A stretch of 64,000 nt of DNA, taken from positions 124,001 to 188,000 of the forward strand of contig NZ_JABBXD010000007.1 of NCBI RefSeq assembly GCF_014750655.1, given 5' to 3'. Position numbers and translations under genes: made by a program. The notes under the pieces are model-generated. The model saw only the letters and a list, made by a program, of their open reading frames with translations, had not been told where the DNA came from and searched no databases. Position 1 is the first letter of the stretch. Each line of letters starts with the position of its first letter. Positions 35,125 to 45,584 of this stretch are shown here, piece after piece. The stretch is from Salinimonas profundi (lineage in GTDB: Bacteria; Pseudomonadota; Gammaproteobacteria; Enterobacterales; Alteromonadaceae).

Positions 35125-35805
35125 TTAGCTGCCCAGAATCCGGCTCAGTTCATCATCCGCCGATGATTTACCACCTTTTATACCTGCTTCTGACAAACGT
35201 TTTTCCAGATCCGTGTTGCTATCTTCACTGGCCAGCTCTTCAGCTGCTTCAAGCTCAGCGCTGCGCATCTTCTGTTTTTCCTGAATACGGCTAAGCGATT
35301 CCGTGGCCGTTTTCATCTTGCTGTTGGCGCCCATGTGTCTGGAAGACACGGCGACCTGAGCCTTTTGCACGCTTTCTGTGGCTTTGACCATATCAACCTG
35401 CTGTTCAAGTCGACGCAGATTTGCCTTTGCCTGCTGAATATTACCGGCCAATTGCTTTTCTGATTTATGGAACTGATCAAGATACGCTTGTTCCTGTTCA
35501 CGCTCTTCTTTTAAATCAGACACTTTCTGCGCACAATCCAATGCCAGTTGGCGATCAGAATCTATCGCTTTGCGCGCATGTGCTTCATATTCACTGATTG
35601 AAGCATTGAAACTATCAATTTTTTGCTGTGAAAGTTTACGCTTAGCCAGAATCTGGGTGCGAGCATGATCAGATTTACGTAACTCTTCTTTTGCTTCGCG
35701 GATTTCCTGTTCCAGAATTCGTATCGCCTGACTATCCACTGCTGCCTGCGCTGCTTCGTTCGCACCGCCTTTAACCGCTGTAATAAGCTTTTTCCAAACA
35801 GACAT
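35125..35805 (-). CDS. yjfJ: PspA/IM30 family protein (YjfJ-like)
   Basis: 226 residues, almost entirely helical and coiled-coil, opening with MSVWKKLITAVKGGANEAAQAAVDS and continuing through REAKEELRKSDHARTQILAKRKL. This is the PspA/IM30 (ESCRT-III-like) fold. Such proteins bind and stabilise stressed inner membrane. It follows yjfI by 21 bases. The C-terminal tail has an acidic segment (EDSNTDLEKRLSEAG). The first two genes form a unit apart from the channel operon. Confidence 0.88.
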   Translation of the reverse strand: MSVWKKLITAVKGGANEAAQAAVDSQAIRILEQEIREAKEELRKSDHARTQILAKRKLSQQKIDSFNASISEYEAHARKAIDSDRQLALDCAQKVSDLKEEREQEQAYLDQFHKSEKQLAGNIQQAKANLRRLEQQVDMVKATESVQKAQVAVSSRHMGANSKMKTATESLSRIQEKQKMRSAELEAAEELASEDSNTDLEKRLSEAGIKGGKSSADDELSRILGS

Positions 35806-35826
35806 TCGCTTCTCCTGCTTTACTAA

Positions 35827-36216
35827 TTATTGAAGGTGGGTTTCGTACGCATCAAGAAACGACGCGACATTCTGAAACAGGGTTTCCACCTCAATGACAA
35901 TACTTTCTGCTTTTGACTGTGCACTGAGTGCGCCAAACGCGGTGTAGTATTCCTGCTCATTGATGGTTGAAATACCAACCGTGGTGAGTGGAAATACCAT
36001 ATGAGATGACAAAATCTCATGATCAAGAGCAGCTTTATCTTTTACCTGGTCGGCTGAGAACAGCAGGCTTTCAACTAAAATCTGTTCGCCACTGATTGCC
36101 AGCCACGCATCGATGCCATCCTGATTGGCGATTAGCAGACACCCTTCCTCACGGGTAACTACAAAATCGTCGTATTGCGTCAAAAGGGATTCAAGTTGCG
36201 CAAGATCCCATGTCAT
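35827..36216 (-). CDS. yjfI: DUF2170 family protein (YjfI-like)
   Basis: 129 residues from the ATG at 36216, preceded by AAGGAGAG at 6 bases; a further upstream ATG at 36234 overlaps this ribosome-binding site. Conserved blocks include LLTQYDDFVVTREEGCLLIANQDGIDAWLAI and LDHEILSSHMVFPLTTVGI. Function unknown; it is the constant partner of the PspA-like YjfJ in E. coli-type yjf clusters and starts that cluster here. Confidence 0.82.
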   Translation of the reverse strand: MTWDLAQLESLLTQYDDFVVTREEGCLLIANQDGIDAWLAISGEQILVESLLFSADQVKDKAALDHEILSSHMVFPLTTVGISTINEQEYYTAFGALSAQSKAESIVIEVETLFQNVASFLDAYETHLQ

Positions 36217-36367
36217 AGTGTCTCTCCTTTGCATATTAAGCGAATGATTACGCAGCCACTTTACCCATAAAGCAGCGATACGCCAACATTCACAAGGTTA
36301 GTGTAGACATAGAGGCGGTGAATGGTCAATAATAAAAGCACTCAAATGTGTAATAAAATATTTTTTC

Positions 36368-36664
36368 GTGAATCATTGTTCACAAATGGTGGCTAAATTG
36401 GTTGAGCAAACACACTGGCGGCAAGTCGTTCAAAGGCTTGTAAAGTCGCAAATGTCCATCCGGGGCGTGAAGTATCAGATGCTAAGCGATCGATTGGCAG
36501 GCATCGGTATTACTCAGAGCGCAGATAACCTTCGTAATAAAGTCAATAAAGGGATAATGGGGGCAGATTTGTTACTGGCAATTCTGATGGTGCTGAATGC
36601 TAAGGGAGTCGACGCTGATAATTTAGCCGAGATCCTCGCTGATCTTCAGGCCAAAGACAGGTAA
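36368..36664 (+). CDS. Small DUF6471-type helical protein
   Basis: 98 residues from a GTG at 36368; an ATG at 36386 is possible and neither ribosome-binding site is strong. The body (WRQVVQRLVKSQMSIRGVKYQMLSDRLAGIGI, then NLRNKVNKGIMGADLLLAIL) has the pattern of DUF6471, a helix-turn-helix-like domain. It may be a DNA-binding regulator, but that is inference. It is transcribed away from yjfI and precedes queA on the same strand. The 150 bases to yjfI could hold a divergent promoter. Confidence 0.6.
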   Translation: MNHCSQMVAKLVEQTHWRQVVQRLVKSQMSIRGVKYQMLSDRLAGIGITQSADNLRNKVNKGIMGADLLLAILMVLNAKGVDADNLAEILADLQAKDR

Positions 36665-36875
36665 ACTGTGCGCCATTAAAATAGCCCGGCAAAATACCGG
36701 GCCTAAGGGAAATAGGATAAGTATGGGAGAACATCATCTCTATTTGCACTTATCTTAACCGTTTAAGTTTGTTTGTGTACTTTTTGTGCGTATCGTGATT
36801 TATATAATGGTATTCATATGTAAACCGATCCGATGAGTACTGATATTATTGCCTGAAAAAGTAGTGCCTGGACCC

Positions 36876-37910
36876 ATGAAATTAAGCGACTTTAACTTCT
36901 CGTTACCTGAACACCTCATTGCCAAATATCCTACCGAACAGCGCAGTGCTAGCCGTCTGATGCATCTTGACGGTAAAAGCGGCGAGGTCGGGCATCGTAT
37001 GTTCGCCGATATGCTGGCGCTGGTGGAGCCCGGCGACTTACTGATATTCAACAATACGCGGGTTATTCCTGCCAGACTCAAAGGCAAGAAGCCAACGGGC
37101 GGACAGGTGGAAGTGCTTGTTGAGCGAATTCTGGATAACAATTGTGTTCTCGCGCATGTCAGAGCAAGCAAGGCCCCTAAACCGGATACACAGCTTATTC
37201 TTGAAGATGCCGTTAATGTCACCGTTACCGGGCGACAGGATGCCTTATTTCTTTTGCGCTTCGACCATGATGAACCGGTGCTGTCTTTATTGGAAAAGTA
37301 CGGGCATATGCCGCTTCCGCCTTACATAGACCGGCCTGATGAATCCAGTGATAAAGAACGCTATCAGACCGTGTATAACCAAAAGCCCGGTGCAGTTGCT
37401 GCGCCCACCGCGGGTTTGCATTTTGATGATGCCATTTTGCAGAAACTGGCCGATAAGGGCGTACAGACCGGCTTTGTAACCTTGCACGTCGGTGCAGGGA
37501 CATTTCAGCCGGTGCGGGTGGATAATATTCTTGAACATCAGATGCACGCAGAGTATGCAGAAGTGCCGGATGACGTGGTTGAGCAGGTTCGCCAGACGAA
37601 AGCCAGCGGCAAACGGGTTATCGCGGTAGGTACAACGTCAGTGCGCTCACTGGAGTCGGCAGCAAAAGCAGCGGGCGAGCAGTTGATAGCGCCGTTTTTT
37701 GACGATACCGATATCTTTATTTATCCGGGCTTCTCGTTCAAAGTCGTGGATGCCATGTTCACCAATTTTCACTTGCCAGAATCCACATTGATGATGCTGA
37801 TAAGCGCCTTTGCCGGGCGTGACAATGTAATGAATGCCTATGCACAAGCTATTGAAAAGGAATATCGGTTCTTTAGTTACGGCGACAGTATGTTTATCGA
37901 AAAAGCATAA
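36876..37910 (+). CDS. queA: S-adenosylmethionine:tRNA ribosyltransferase-isomerase
   Basis: 344 residues from the ATG at 36876, where homologues begin ([12 protein letters not shown]); an in-frame TTG 27 bases upstream is unlikely. It transfers and isomerises the ribose of SAM onto 7-aminomethyl-7-deazaguanine in tRNA to make epoxyqueuosine. Conserved segments are [34 protein letters not shown] and [11 protein letters not shown]. It precedes tgt, the enzyme of the preceding step, by 134 bases, the standard gammaproteobacterial order. Confidence 0.95.
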   Translation: MKLSDFNFSLPEHLIAKYPTEQRSASRLMHLDGKSGEVGHRMFADMLALVEPGDLLIFNNTRVIPARLKGKKPTGGQVEVLVERILDNNCVLAHVRASKAPKPDTQLILEDAVNVTVTGRQDALFLLRFDHDEPVLSLLEKYGHMPLPPYIDRPDESSDKERYQTVYNQKPGAVAAPTAGLHFDDAILQKLADKGVQTGFVTLHVGAGTFQPVRVDNILEHQMHAEYAEVPDDVVEQVRQTKASGKRVIAVGTTSVRSLESAAKAAGEQLIAPFFDDTDIFIYPGFSFKVVDAMFTNFHLPESTLMMLISAFAGRDNVMNAYAQAIEKEYRFFSYGDSMFIEKA

Positions 37911-37976
37911 AAAGTCGTTCGCGGGCATCTTTTTACCATGATTGACTTCTTTCAGACATGATCTGAGTGTCAGAAC

Positions 37977-39157
<1,181 letters not shown>

Positions 39158-39181
39158 CAACAACGAAGATAGAGGAAGATT

Positions 39182-39517
39182 ATGAGCTTATTCATTTCTA
39201 ACGCTTACGCACAATCTGCGGGCGGCCAACAGGGTGGCGGCTTTGAAATGCTGATTATGCTGGGCGTGTTTGGTCTGATTTTTTACTTTTTACTGTACCG
39301 TCCGCAGGCCAAGCGCGTGAAAGAACACAAAGCGTTGGTGTCATCGCTGGGTAAAGGTGACGAAGTACTTACTCAGGGTGGCCTGGTAGGGCGCATCACC
39401 AAGGTATCAGAAGAAAAAGACTTTATCGAAATCGCACTGAACGAGACCAATAATATCGTTGTGCAAAAGTCATCTGTGACTGCTGTTCTGCCAAAGGGCA
39501 CGATGAAAGCAATCTAA
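39182..39517 (+). CDS. yajC: Sec translocon accessory protein YajC
   Basis: 111 residues with one membrane helix at about 22-42 (MLIMLGVFGLIFYFLLYRPQAKR), the signature of YajC. The soluble C-terminal part (GDEVLTQGGLVGRITKV) matches the family. It forms a complex with SecDF at the inner membrane and supports export. It lies 24 bases after tgt and about 60 before secD. Confidence 0.95.
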   Translation: MSLFISNAYAQSAGGQQGGGFEMLIMLGVFGLIFYFLLYRPQAKRVKEHKALVSSLGKGDEVLTQGGLVGRITKVSEEKDFIEIALNETNNIVVQKSSVTAVLPKGTMKAI

Positions 39518-39577
39518 ACGTTTCTACGCCGGGGCCGGATATATTAGTTCCGGCGACCGGCTAAAAGGAATTTGTCC

Positions 39578-41422
39578 GTGTTAAACAAGAATTCTGTCTG
39601 GAAGGTACTGCTCGCCGTACTCATCGTTGCGATGTGCGCGTTGTATGCGCTTCCTAATCTTTACGGTGAAGACAACGCCGTTCAAATCTCAGCCGGCAGA
39701 AATGCCACTGTGACCGAATCAATGGTCGCTCAGGTGCGCGATACGCTGGATGCCAATGAAATCGATACGAAACGTATAGAGTTCGAAGACGGACAAATTC
39801 TGGTTCGTCTGAAAGATTCTGAAGCGCAGCTTAAAGCGCGTGAAAATCTGGAGCGTGCGTTAGGTGATGACTATGTGGTCGCAATGAACCTTGCTGCTGA
39901 TACGCCGCAATGGCTTGAGGACCTTGGTGCATCACCGATGAAACTAGGTCTGGACTTGCGTGGTGGTGTTCACTTTCTGATGGAAGTGGACATGAGTGAA
40001 GCCATTGCCAAGTCGCTGGAAGATGCTGAAAGTGATTTTCGTACCGCACTGCGCGAAGAAAATTTGCGTTATCGCGCTGTTAACGTGCGTGATGGATATG
40101 TCGATATCAAGTTTCGGGACGAAGAAACGCTGGAGAGCGCGCAGTTCTTTCTGCGAAACCGTAACCGCGATCTGTTGTTTACCGAACAGGACAACCTGGT
40201 ATTACGGGCTTCATTTTCTGAAGATAAGCTGAAAGAAATTCGCGATTACGCGGTGAAGCAAAACATCACTATTTTGCGTAACCGGGTTAACCAATTGGGT
40301 GTTGCTGAACCGCTGATTCAAAAGCAGGGTGCAGATCGCATCGTAGTGCAGCTACCGGGCGTACAGGATACTGCAAGAGCAAAAGAGATTCTTAACGCAA
40401 CGGCGACCCTGGAGTTTCGTCTGCTGGACAGAGAACACGATGTTCGCGATGCCATCAATGGCCGTGTACCGCCAGGCACACAGTTAATTAATGATAAAAA
40501 CGGTCAGCCACAGCTTCTGGAAAAGCAGGTTATGCTGACGGGTAACCACATTATCGATGCGAATAATAGTGTTGATGAATACGGTATCCCGCAAGTCAAC
40601 ATATCACTGGACTCTGAAGGTGGTAATAAAATGTCCCGCGGGACGCGCGGGAATATCGGTAATCCCATGGCAACGGTCTTTATCGAATATAAAGCGACCG
40701 GGGAGAAGACCGATGAAGGCAAGCTGGTCTTTGAAAAGCATGAAGAAGTCATCTCGGTTGCTACTATTCAGGCTCAACTTGGCAGTAGTTTCAGAATTAC
40801 TGGTCTTGATTCGCCTAAAGAAGCCCGTGACCTGGCGCTGTTGCTGCGTGCCGGTGCGCTGATTGCTCCCATCCAGATTGTCGAAGAGCGTACTGTCGGG
40901 CCAAGCCTGGGTGCTGAGAATATCGAACTGGGTATGCAGGCAATCATCTATGGTCTGATAGCGGTACTGGCTTTCATGCTTCTTTACTACAAAGCCTTTG
41001 GTATTGTTGCTAACATCGCTCTTGCCACTAACCTGGTCATGATCGTTGGTATCATGTCGATGATTCCTGGGGCCACACTGACGTTACCTGGTATGGCCGG
41101 TATCGTATTAACTGTCGGTATGGCGGTTGATGCCAACGTGCTGATTTTTGAGCGGATCCGCGAAGAATTGCGTGATGGGAGAAGCCCGCAGCAGGCAATT
41201 CACCAAGGCTATGACAGTGCCTTTTCAACCATTATGGATGCTAACATTACGACGTTTATCGCTGCATTGATTTTATTTGCAGTAGGCACGGGACCCATTA
41301 AAGGGTTCTCAATTACGCTGATGATTGGTATCGCCACATCCATGTTCACCGCTATTCTGCTAACCCGTGTTATTGTTAACGCTGTCTGGGGTGGCCGTCG
41401 CGTGAAGAAGCTGGCGATTTAA
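39578..41422 (+). CDS. secD: Protein translocase subunit SecD
   Basis: 614 residues from a GTG at 39578, with AAGGA 8 bases upstream. A TTG six bases earlier sits too near the ribosome-binding site, and the GTG gives MLNKNSVWK, aligned with E. coli MLNRYPLWK. TM1 is at about 8-26, the large periplasmic P1 domain at 30-440 includes [17 protein letters not shown], and five C-terminal TMs include [22 protein letters not shown], the RND-type proton path. It uses the proton motive force to draw preproteins through SecYEG. Confidence 0.96.
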   Translation: MLNKNSVWKVLLAVLIVAMCALYALPNLYGEDNAVQISAGRNATVTESMVAQVRDTLDANEIDTKRIEFEDGQILVRLKDSEAQLKARENLERALGDDYVVAMNLAADTPQWLEDLGASPMKLGLDLRGGVHFLMEVDMSEAIAKSLEDAESDFRTALREENLRYRAVNVRDGYVDIKFRDEETLESAQFFLRNRNRDLLFTEQDNLVLRASFSEDKLKEIRDYAVKQNITILRNRVNQLGVAEPLIQKQGADRIVVQLPGVQDTARAKEILNATATLEFRLLDREHDVRDAINGRVPPGTQLINDKNGQPQLLEKQVMLTGNHIIDANNSVDEYGIPQVNISLDSEGGNKMSRGTRGNIGNPMATVFIEYKATGEKTDEGKLVFEKHEEVISVATIQAQLGSSFRITGLDSPKEARDLALLLRAGALIAPIQIVEERTVGPSLGAENIELGMQAIIYGLIAVLAFMLLYYKAFGIVANIALATNLVMIVGIMSMIPGATLTLPGMAGIVLTVGMAVDANVLIFERIREELRDGRSPQQAIHQGYDSAFSTIMDANITTFIAALILFAVGTGPIKGFSITLMIGIATSMFTAILLTRVIVNAVWGGRRVKKLAI

Positions 41423-41434
41423 GGAGCGTTATCA

Positions 41435-42376
41435 ATGCGATTAGTTAAAGTATCTGAAACCATCAACTTCATGAAGTTGCGCACTATCACGATGGTGCTC
41501 TCTGCTGTTTTGTTGATTGGTTCTGTTGTCTCGCTGGCAGTGAACAGTCTCAATTGGGGACTGGATTTCACCGGCGGTACATTGATTGAAGTGGGTTATG
41601 ATAAGCCTGCCAATCTATCTGAAATCCGGACAACGTTAAACGGTGCTGACTTTGAAGATGCGATTGTTCAGAACTTCGGTTCAAGTGAAGCAGTCCTGAT
41701 CAGAATCGCACCCCGTGAAGGTGTGAAGTCGGCGCAAATTGGTAATCAGGTGGTTTCCGCGTTACGAAGCTCCGGCGACAATGTCGAGATGCGTCGTATC
41801 GAGTTTGTCGGGCCTAATGTCGGTGAAGAGCTGACAGAGCAGGGCGGTCTGGCGATGCTGGTGGCGCTGCTGTGTATTCTGGTTTATGTGGCAATGCGTT
41901 TTGAATGGCGTTTTGCACTGGGATCGGTCTCTGCGTTGGCGCACGATGTTCTGTTAACACTGGGTTTGTTTTCTGTTCTGCAGATTGAATTTGATTTGAC
42001 GGTGCTGGCTGCGGTGTTAGCGGTTATCGGTTACTCGCTTAACGATACAATTGTTGTGTGTGACCGTATTCGTGAAAACTTCCGCAAAATCAGAAAAGGC
42101 GGACCAACGGAAATTGTAAATATCTCCCTGACACAGACGCTGAACCGGACAATCATTACATCACTGACCACAGTGTTGGTATTGGTGGCGCTTTTCTATA
42201 AAGGCGGCGCGCTTATCCACGGTTTTGCGACCGCACTGCTCTTCGGTGTGGTTATTGGTACGTACTCTTCTATCTATGTTGCCAGCTCAGTGGCACTGGC
42301 ACTGGGTATCAGTAAAGAAGACCTGATGCCACCGCAGGTGGAAAAAGAAGGCGCAGACCTGGATCCGATGCCGTAA
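41435..42376 (+). CDS. secF: Protein translocase subunit SecF
   Basis: 313 residues with six TMs. The periplasmic part contains NWGLDFTGGTLIEV, and the TM4 region has IGYSLNDTIVVCDRIREN, the SecF proton-relay motif. It pairs with SecD and YajC at the inner membrane. It starts 12 bases after secD and ends 24 bases before a strong terminator that closes the operon. Confidence 0.96.
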   Translation: MRLVKVSETINFMKLRTITMVLSAVLLIGSVVSLAVNSLNWGLDFTGGTLIEVGYDKPANLSEIRTTLNGADFEDAIVQNFGSSEAVLIRIAPREGVKSAQIGNQVVSALRSSGDNVEMRRIEFVGPNVGEELTEQGGLAMLVALLCILVYVAMRFEWRFALGSVSALAHDVLLTLGLFSVLQIEFDLTVLAAVLAVIGYSLNDTIVVCDRIRENFRKIRKGGPTEIVNISLTQTLNRTIITSLTTVLVLVALFYKGGALIHGFATALLFGVVIGTYSSIYVASSVALALGISKEDLMPPQVEKEGADLDPMP

Positions 42377-42400
42377 CGTTGATGGTTATCTGACAATATT

Positions 42401-42432
42401 AAAAGGCCGCTGATGACAGCGGCCTTTTTTAT
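42401..42432 (+). terminator. Terminator of the yajC-secDF operon
   Basis: GGCCGC-8 nt-GCGGCC with an A run before and six T after. Confidence 0.92.
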
Positions 42433-42439
42433 TGGCGCT

Positions 42440-43010
42440 GTCCCGTCCTGAAATACGCCTTCAATAATGAGTTAAGGCTTACCACCTTTATTTTAATAGC
42501 CAGAAGCAGTTTTTTGCTGACGTTACTCCGCATGGTGTTCGTGTTTGCTAGATGCTTTAAAGGCATGATAAATCGCCATATGTAGCGCCTTGCCATGGTG
42601 TCATTCTCTTTGCCACCGGCAGCGGCAATAAGTTTATTGTCTGATAGTGCCGGAATGTCACGTGGCAGCAGATGCTCTTCGTTTTTCCATAAACCCGGAC
42701 TAACGATCGTTTAGCGCCAAAACGGGGGAATTTTTTAGATAATGTGTAATGGCGAACGATCCGGCTAAAGACTGTCCTGTTGAGGTACGCTGACCTGAGG
42801 CCCGGTATTTGTTATTTATTGATGGTGTGAATTCCCCTTCGATAAAACGAAGAAATGCAGCAAGATTTTTAGAGATAGGCAATGCATTATTATCCAGAGC
42901 GGGTTAACAGGGAAAGGTGAAACCACGCTTTCACGCCACATTGATGATACTCACGACAGTAGGTTGCGGCGCAATGCCAATTCGTCGGAAATAAAAGAAA
43001 CCGCACGATT
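42440..43010 (-). pseudogene. Decayed alpha/beta-hydrolase (putative esterase) gene
   Basis: No intact gene is present between 42433 and 43258, but the minus strand carries recognisable fragments of an Esterase-D-like hydrolase in successive frames. One frame gives APQPTVVSIINVA, then an in-frame TGA. A second gives LAAFLRFIEGEFTPSINNKY, RTSTGQSLAGSF (the G-x-S-x-G elbow) and AITHYLKNSPVLA, then stops. A third gives IVSPGLWKNEEHLLPRDI and PALSDNKLIAAAGGKEND. At least two frameshifts and a stop separate them, so it is non-functional. The N-terminus is not found. The frame joins were made by eye. Confidence 0.65.
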
Positions 43011-43258
43011 CAGGCTAGAGGTATAACGCTCTTTTCAGCAGAACCCACCAGATTGATGACAGGAAAACTGGCCTGTCAGATCTTTATCATAGAATGGGCC
43101 AGATCAATATTAAACGTACTGGTTTGTTTCTGGTACGTCGATTTCACTGAACAAATGTGGCCGGGTGTGATGTGCCGGTTATGAGACCTGTCACAATATT
43201 TCAACGTTGGAAACGATATGGTAGCGTAGAAGCCGGATCTTCTTTCAAAGGATTGATA

Positions 43259-44158
43259 ATGAAAGCTGCAATCACTGCATTTATCGTGACTGTCATGTTC
43301 TCGGTAACCGCGACAGCCGGCGTCACTAAGTGGCTCGAATTCGAATTGCGTCGCGGTCATATCGTTCTCCCGGCAACAGTCAGTGGCATTCCCACCCATG
43401 CTATTCTCGATAGCGGTGCGCAATTCAATGCGATTAATACTGCATTTATGGGCAAGCACAACCTAAGCTTCAACCGTGTTGGTAAAATTCGGGTTCAGGG
43501 CGCGTTTGGCGAAGCGGTACAGGACAAATTGTCCGGCTTGCCGGTGGGGCTATTTGGCGCCGAAACTACCTTTGATCAGGTCGTTGGGCTTGCGTTAGGC
43601 CATCACTCAAAAGGATTACTGCTCGGCGCGCCATTATTTTACGGCAATATCATGCAGATTGATTATCCGGGCAAACGTCTTCGGCTTGTCACCCGGGATG
43701 CCATGGCACTAAATGAGTTTACAAACATAAGGATGGTCGATCAGAAAGGGTCGGGCATGCCACTGGTGCAGGTGACAATAGAGGGAAAAAATATCTGGTT
43801 GATACTGGATACGGGAAATAGTGCCGGTGTGGTCATAGAGCGACCCCTGGCGCAGGATATGGGATTAATAAAGCAGGAAAATGGCATCGCAGGCGCCCGG
43901 GGAGCAACCAAGCGCATCCACGTAGAATCAACTCGCGTTGAGGAAATGCAGTTTGGCCCGTTTACCCTGGAAAATGTGCTGATTTCGTTTAATGCCGAAG
44001 GCAACAGCATCAGACTGAAAAATCAGTACAGCCAGACAGGCACCCGGATAAATGGCAAGCGCGTATCCGGGCTTATCGGCTTTGATGTGCTTAAACATTT
44101 TGTGCTGACAATGGACTATGCCCGGGGACAAATGCATGTAGGGCTGCCTGACGAGTAA
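43259..44158 (+). CDS. Secreted two-domain aspartic-protease-like (retropepsin) protein
   Basis: 299 residues from the ATG at 43259, with AAAGGA 7 bases upstream; the frame opens earlier but only this start gives a signal peptide (MKAAITAFIVTVMFSVTATA). Two catalytic-type motifs are visible: ILDSGA at 49-54 and LILDTGNSAG at 181-190. Each domain has its own Asp, so the protein could form an intramolecular retropepsin-like site. This is the PF13650-type aspartyl protease pattern. The substrate is unknown, and a binding-only role is possible. It is monocistronic. Confidence 0.75.
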   Translation: MKAAITAFIVTVMFSVTATAGVTKWLEFELRRGHIVLPATVSGIPTHAILDSGAQFNAINTAFMGKHNLSFNRVGKIRVQGAFGEAVQDKLSGLPVGLFGAETTFDQVVGLALGHHSKGLLLGAPLFYGNIMQIDYPGKRLRLVTRDAMALNEFTNIRMVDQKGSGMPLVQVTIEGKNIWLILDTGNSAGVVIERPLAQDMGLIKQENGIAGARGATKRIHVESTRVEEMQFGPFTLENVLISFNAEGNSIRLKNQYSQTGTRINGKRVSGLIGFDVLKHFVLTMDYARGQMHVGLPDE

Positions 44159-44292
44159 GTGTGAAATATATTCACTAAAAAGTATGACCAGCTCGACGGC
44201 ATCAGAAAAGCACAGTGTTTTGTTATTCGGTGAGAACCGGCCATTTTTTATTGGCGTAATCAGCGACAGAACCATTCATCAGGAGAACGTCG

Positions 44293-44547
44293 GTGCTATG
44301 CAATCCACTTAAAACTCACACGGTTACTTTACGCGGGAATGATGCGCATCTGGGCAAGTTTGATGCGACCCTTCAGGAAGGGCGGGTGTCAGTCTGGGCC
44401 TCGCCGGATATTATTCGGTCACATAAAATCATTTCGGTCGAACTTGAAGGGCGTGTACTGACATGCGTACCGACAACGAGACTGCGATGCACGCGTTCGT
44501 TTTTTCTTTCGCCGGATTGTATTGAAGTGCCGGTAAAAACGCATTAA
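44293..44547 (+). CDS. Orphan 84-residue protein
   Basis: The start is GTG at 44293, backed by AGGAGA 6 bases upstream. A strong terminator 8 bases after the stop supports a genuine gene. The product (KTHTVTLRGNDAHLGKF, HKIISVELEGRVLTCVP, CTRSFFLSPDC) is mostly beta-strand in character, with four cysteines and no membrane or signal segment. I do not recognise the family. It stands alone, 134 bases after the aspartic protease-like gene, on the same strand but probably not in the same transcript. Confidence 0.6.
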   Translation: MLCNPLKTHTVTLRGNDAHLGKFDATLQEGRVSVWASPDIIRSHKIISVELEGRVLTCVPTTRLRCTRSFFLSPDCIEVPVKTH

Positions 44548-44554
44548 CAGGCAA

Positions 44555-44586
44555 TAAAAAACGGTGCTGTAAGCACCGTTTTTTTG
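44555..44586. terminator. Bidirectional terminator between orphan gene and suhB
   Basis: ACGGTGCT-GTA-AGCACCGT flanked by an A run and seven T; it serves two convergent genes. Confidence 0.9.
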
Positions 44587-44608
44587 AGTCACCGGAAAAA
44601 CGGCAAAA

Positions 44609-45385
44609 TTACTTAAGGTGTTTAAGTAATGCCTGTACCACTTTGGGACTACCAGCGACAATCTCACCTTTGTATAAAGGATCATTTCCGCCTTTAAAGT
44701 CGGTTGCCAGCGCGCCCGCTTCCTGCACCAGTAACTCACCGGCAGCGATATCCCACGGTTTGATGCCACGCTCCCAATAGCCATCATGACGACCTGCTGC
44801 GACATATGCCATATCAAGCGCGGCGCTACCTGCACGGCGAATATCGCCACATTCATGAAAAATTTTATTCAGGCTCAACGCATATTCGCTGTACTGAGTT
44901 TTGTTTTTAAACGGCAGGCCGGTTGCCAGAATAGTATCGGACAGATCCCGTGGTTTAGTCGCACGGATACGATAGCCGTTTAACTGAGCACCTTTGCCCC
45001 TGCTTGCTGTAAACAGCTCGCCGCGAATAGGGTCAAAAACCACTGCCTGATCCAGACGACCCTTATAAAGAAGTGCTATTGAAACGGCAAAATGAGGAAT
45101 GCCTTTGATAAAATTGGTGGTGCCATCCAGCGGGTCAATAATCCACTGAAATTCGTTGTCAGTACCTTCTGTTTCACCACTTTCCTCACCCAGAAAGCTG
45201 TGGTTTGGGTATGACTGACGAATCTTGTTGATGATCGCTTTTTCTGCTTCCTTGTCGATGTGGGTAACATAATCATTGTCGCCCTTGGACTGCAATTGTA
45301 AATCGTCGCGGTGTTCAAAACCACGAACTATAAGAGAACCGGCAACGCGCGCAGCGCGAACCGCGATATTCAGCATCGGATGCAT
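44609..45385 (-). CDS. suhB: Inositol-1-monophosphatase family protein SuhB
   Basis: 258 residues from the ATG at 45385 with GGTGG upstream; the longer reading frame upstream is not conserved. Metal-site motifs are GEESGE (about 66-71), WIIDPLDGTTNFIKG, and a C-terminal KPWDIAAGELLVQEAG. It hydrolyses myo-inositol-1-phosphate in vitro; in E. coli SuhB also joins the rRNA antitermination complex. It is divergent from trmJ, a widespread arrangement in gammaproteobacteria. Confidence 0.95.
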   Translation of the reverse strand: MHPMLNIAVRAARVAGSLIVRGFEHRDDLQLQSKGDNDYVTHIDKEAEKAIINKIRQSYPNHSFLGEESGETEGTDNEFQWIIDPLDGTTNFIKGIPHFAVSIALLYKGRLDQAVVFDPIRGELFTASRGKGAQLNGYRIRATKPRDLSDTILATGLPFKNKTQYSEYALSLNKIFHECGDIRRAGSAALDMAYVAAGRHDGYWERGIKPWDIAAGELLVQEAGALATDFKGGNDPLYKGEIVAGSPKVVQALLKHLK

Positions 45386-45584
45386 AGATAACCACCAATT
45401 GTAAAAGATCGATACCGCAGAGAGGAGCTCTGGGTTAAAAAACGCGCGAAGTGTACCCGTTCGCCTGCCAATATGCAATGCATAGACGTAATTGACGGTA
45501 TGGTGCGAAGCGTGTGCAGAGATAGCCATCTAGAGCTCTACTGTGCTATTATCGCGAGCAAACAGGACAGGCAATCGTTATCAA

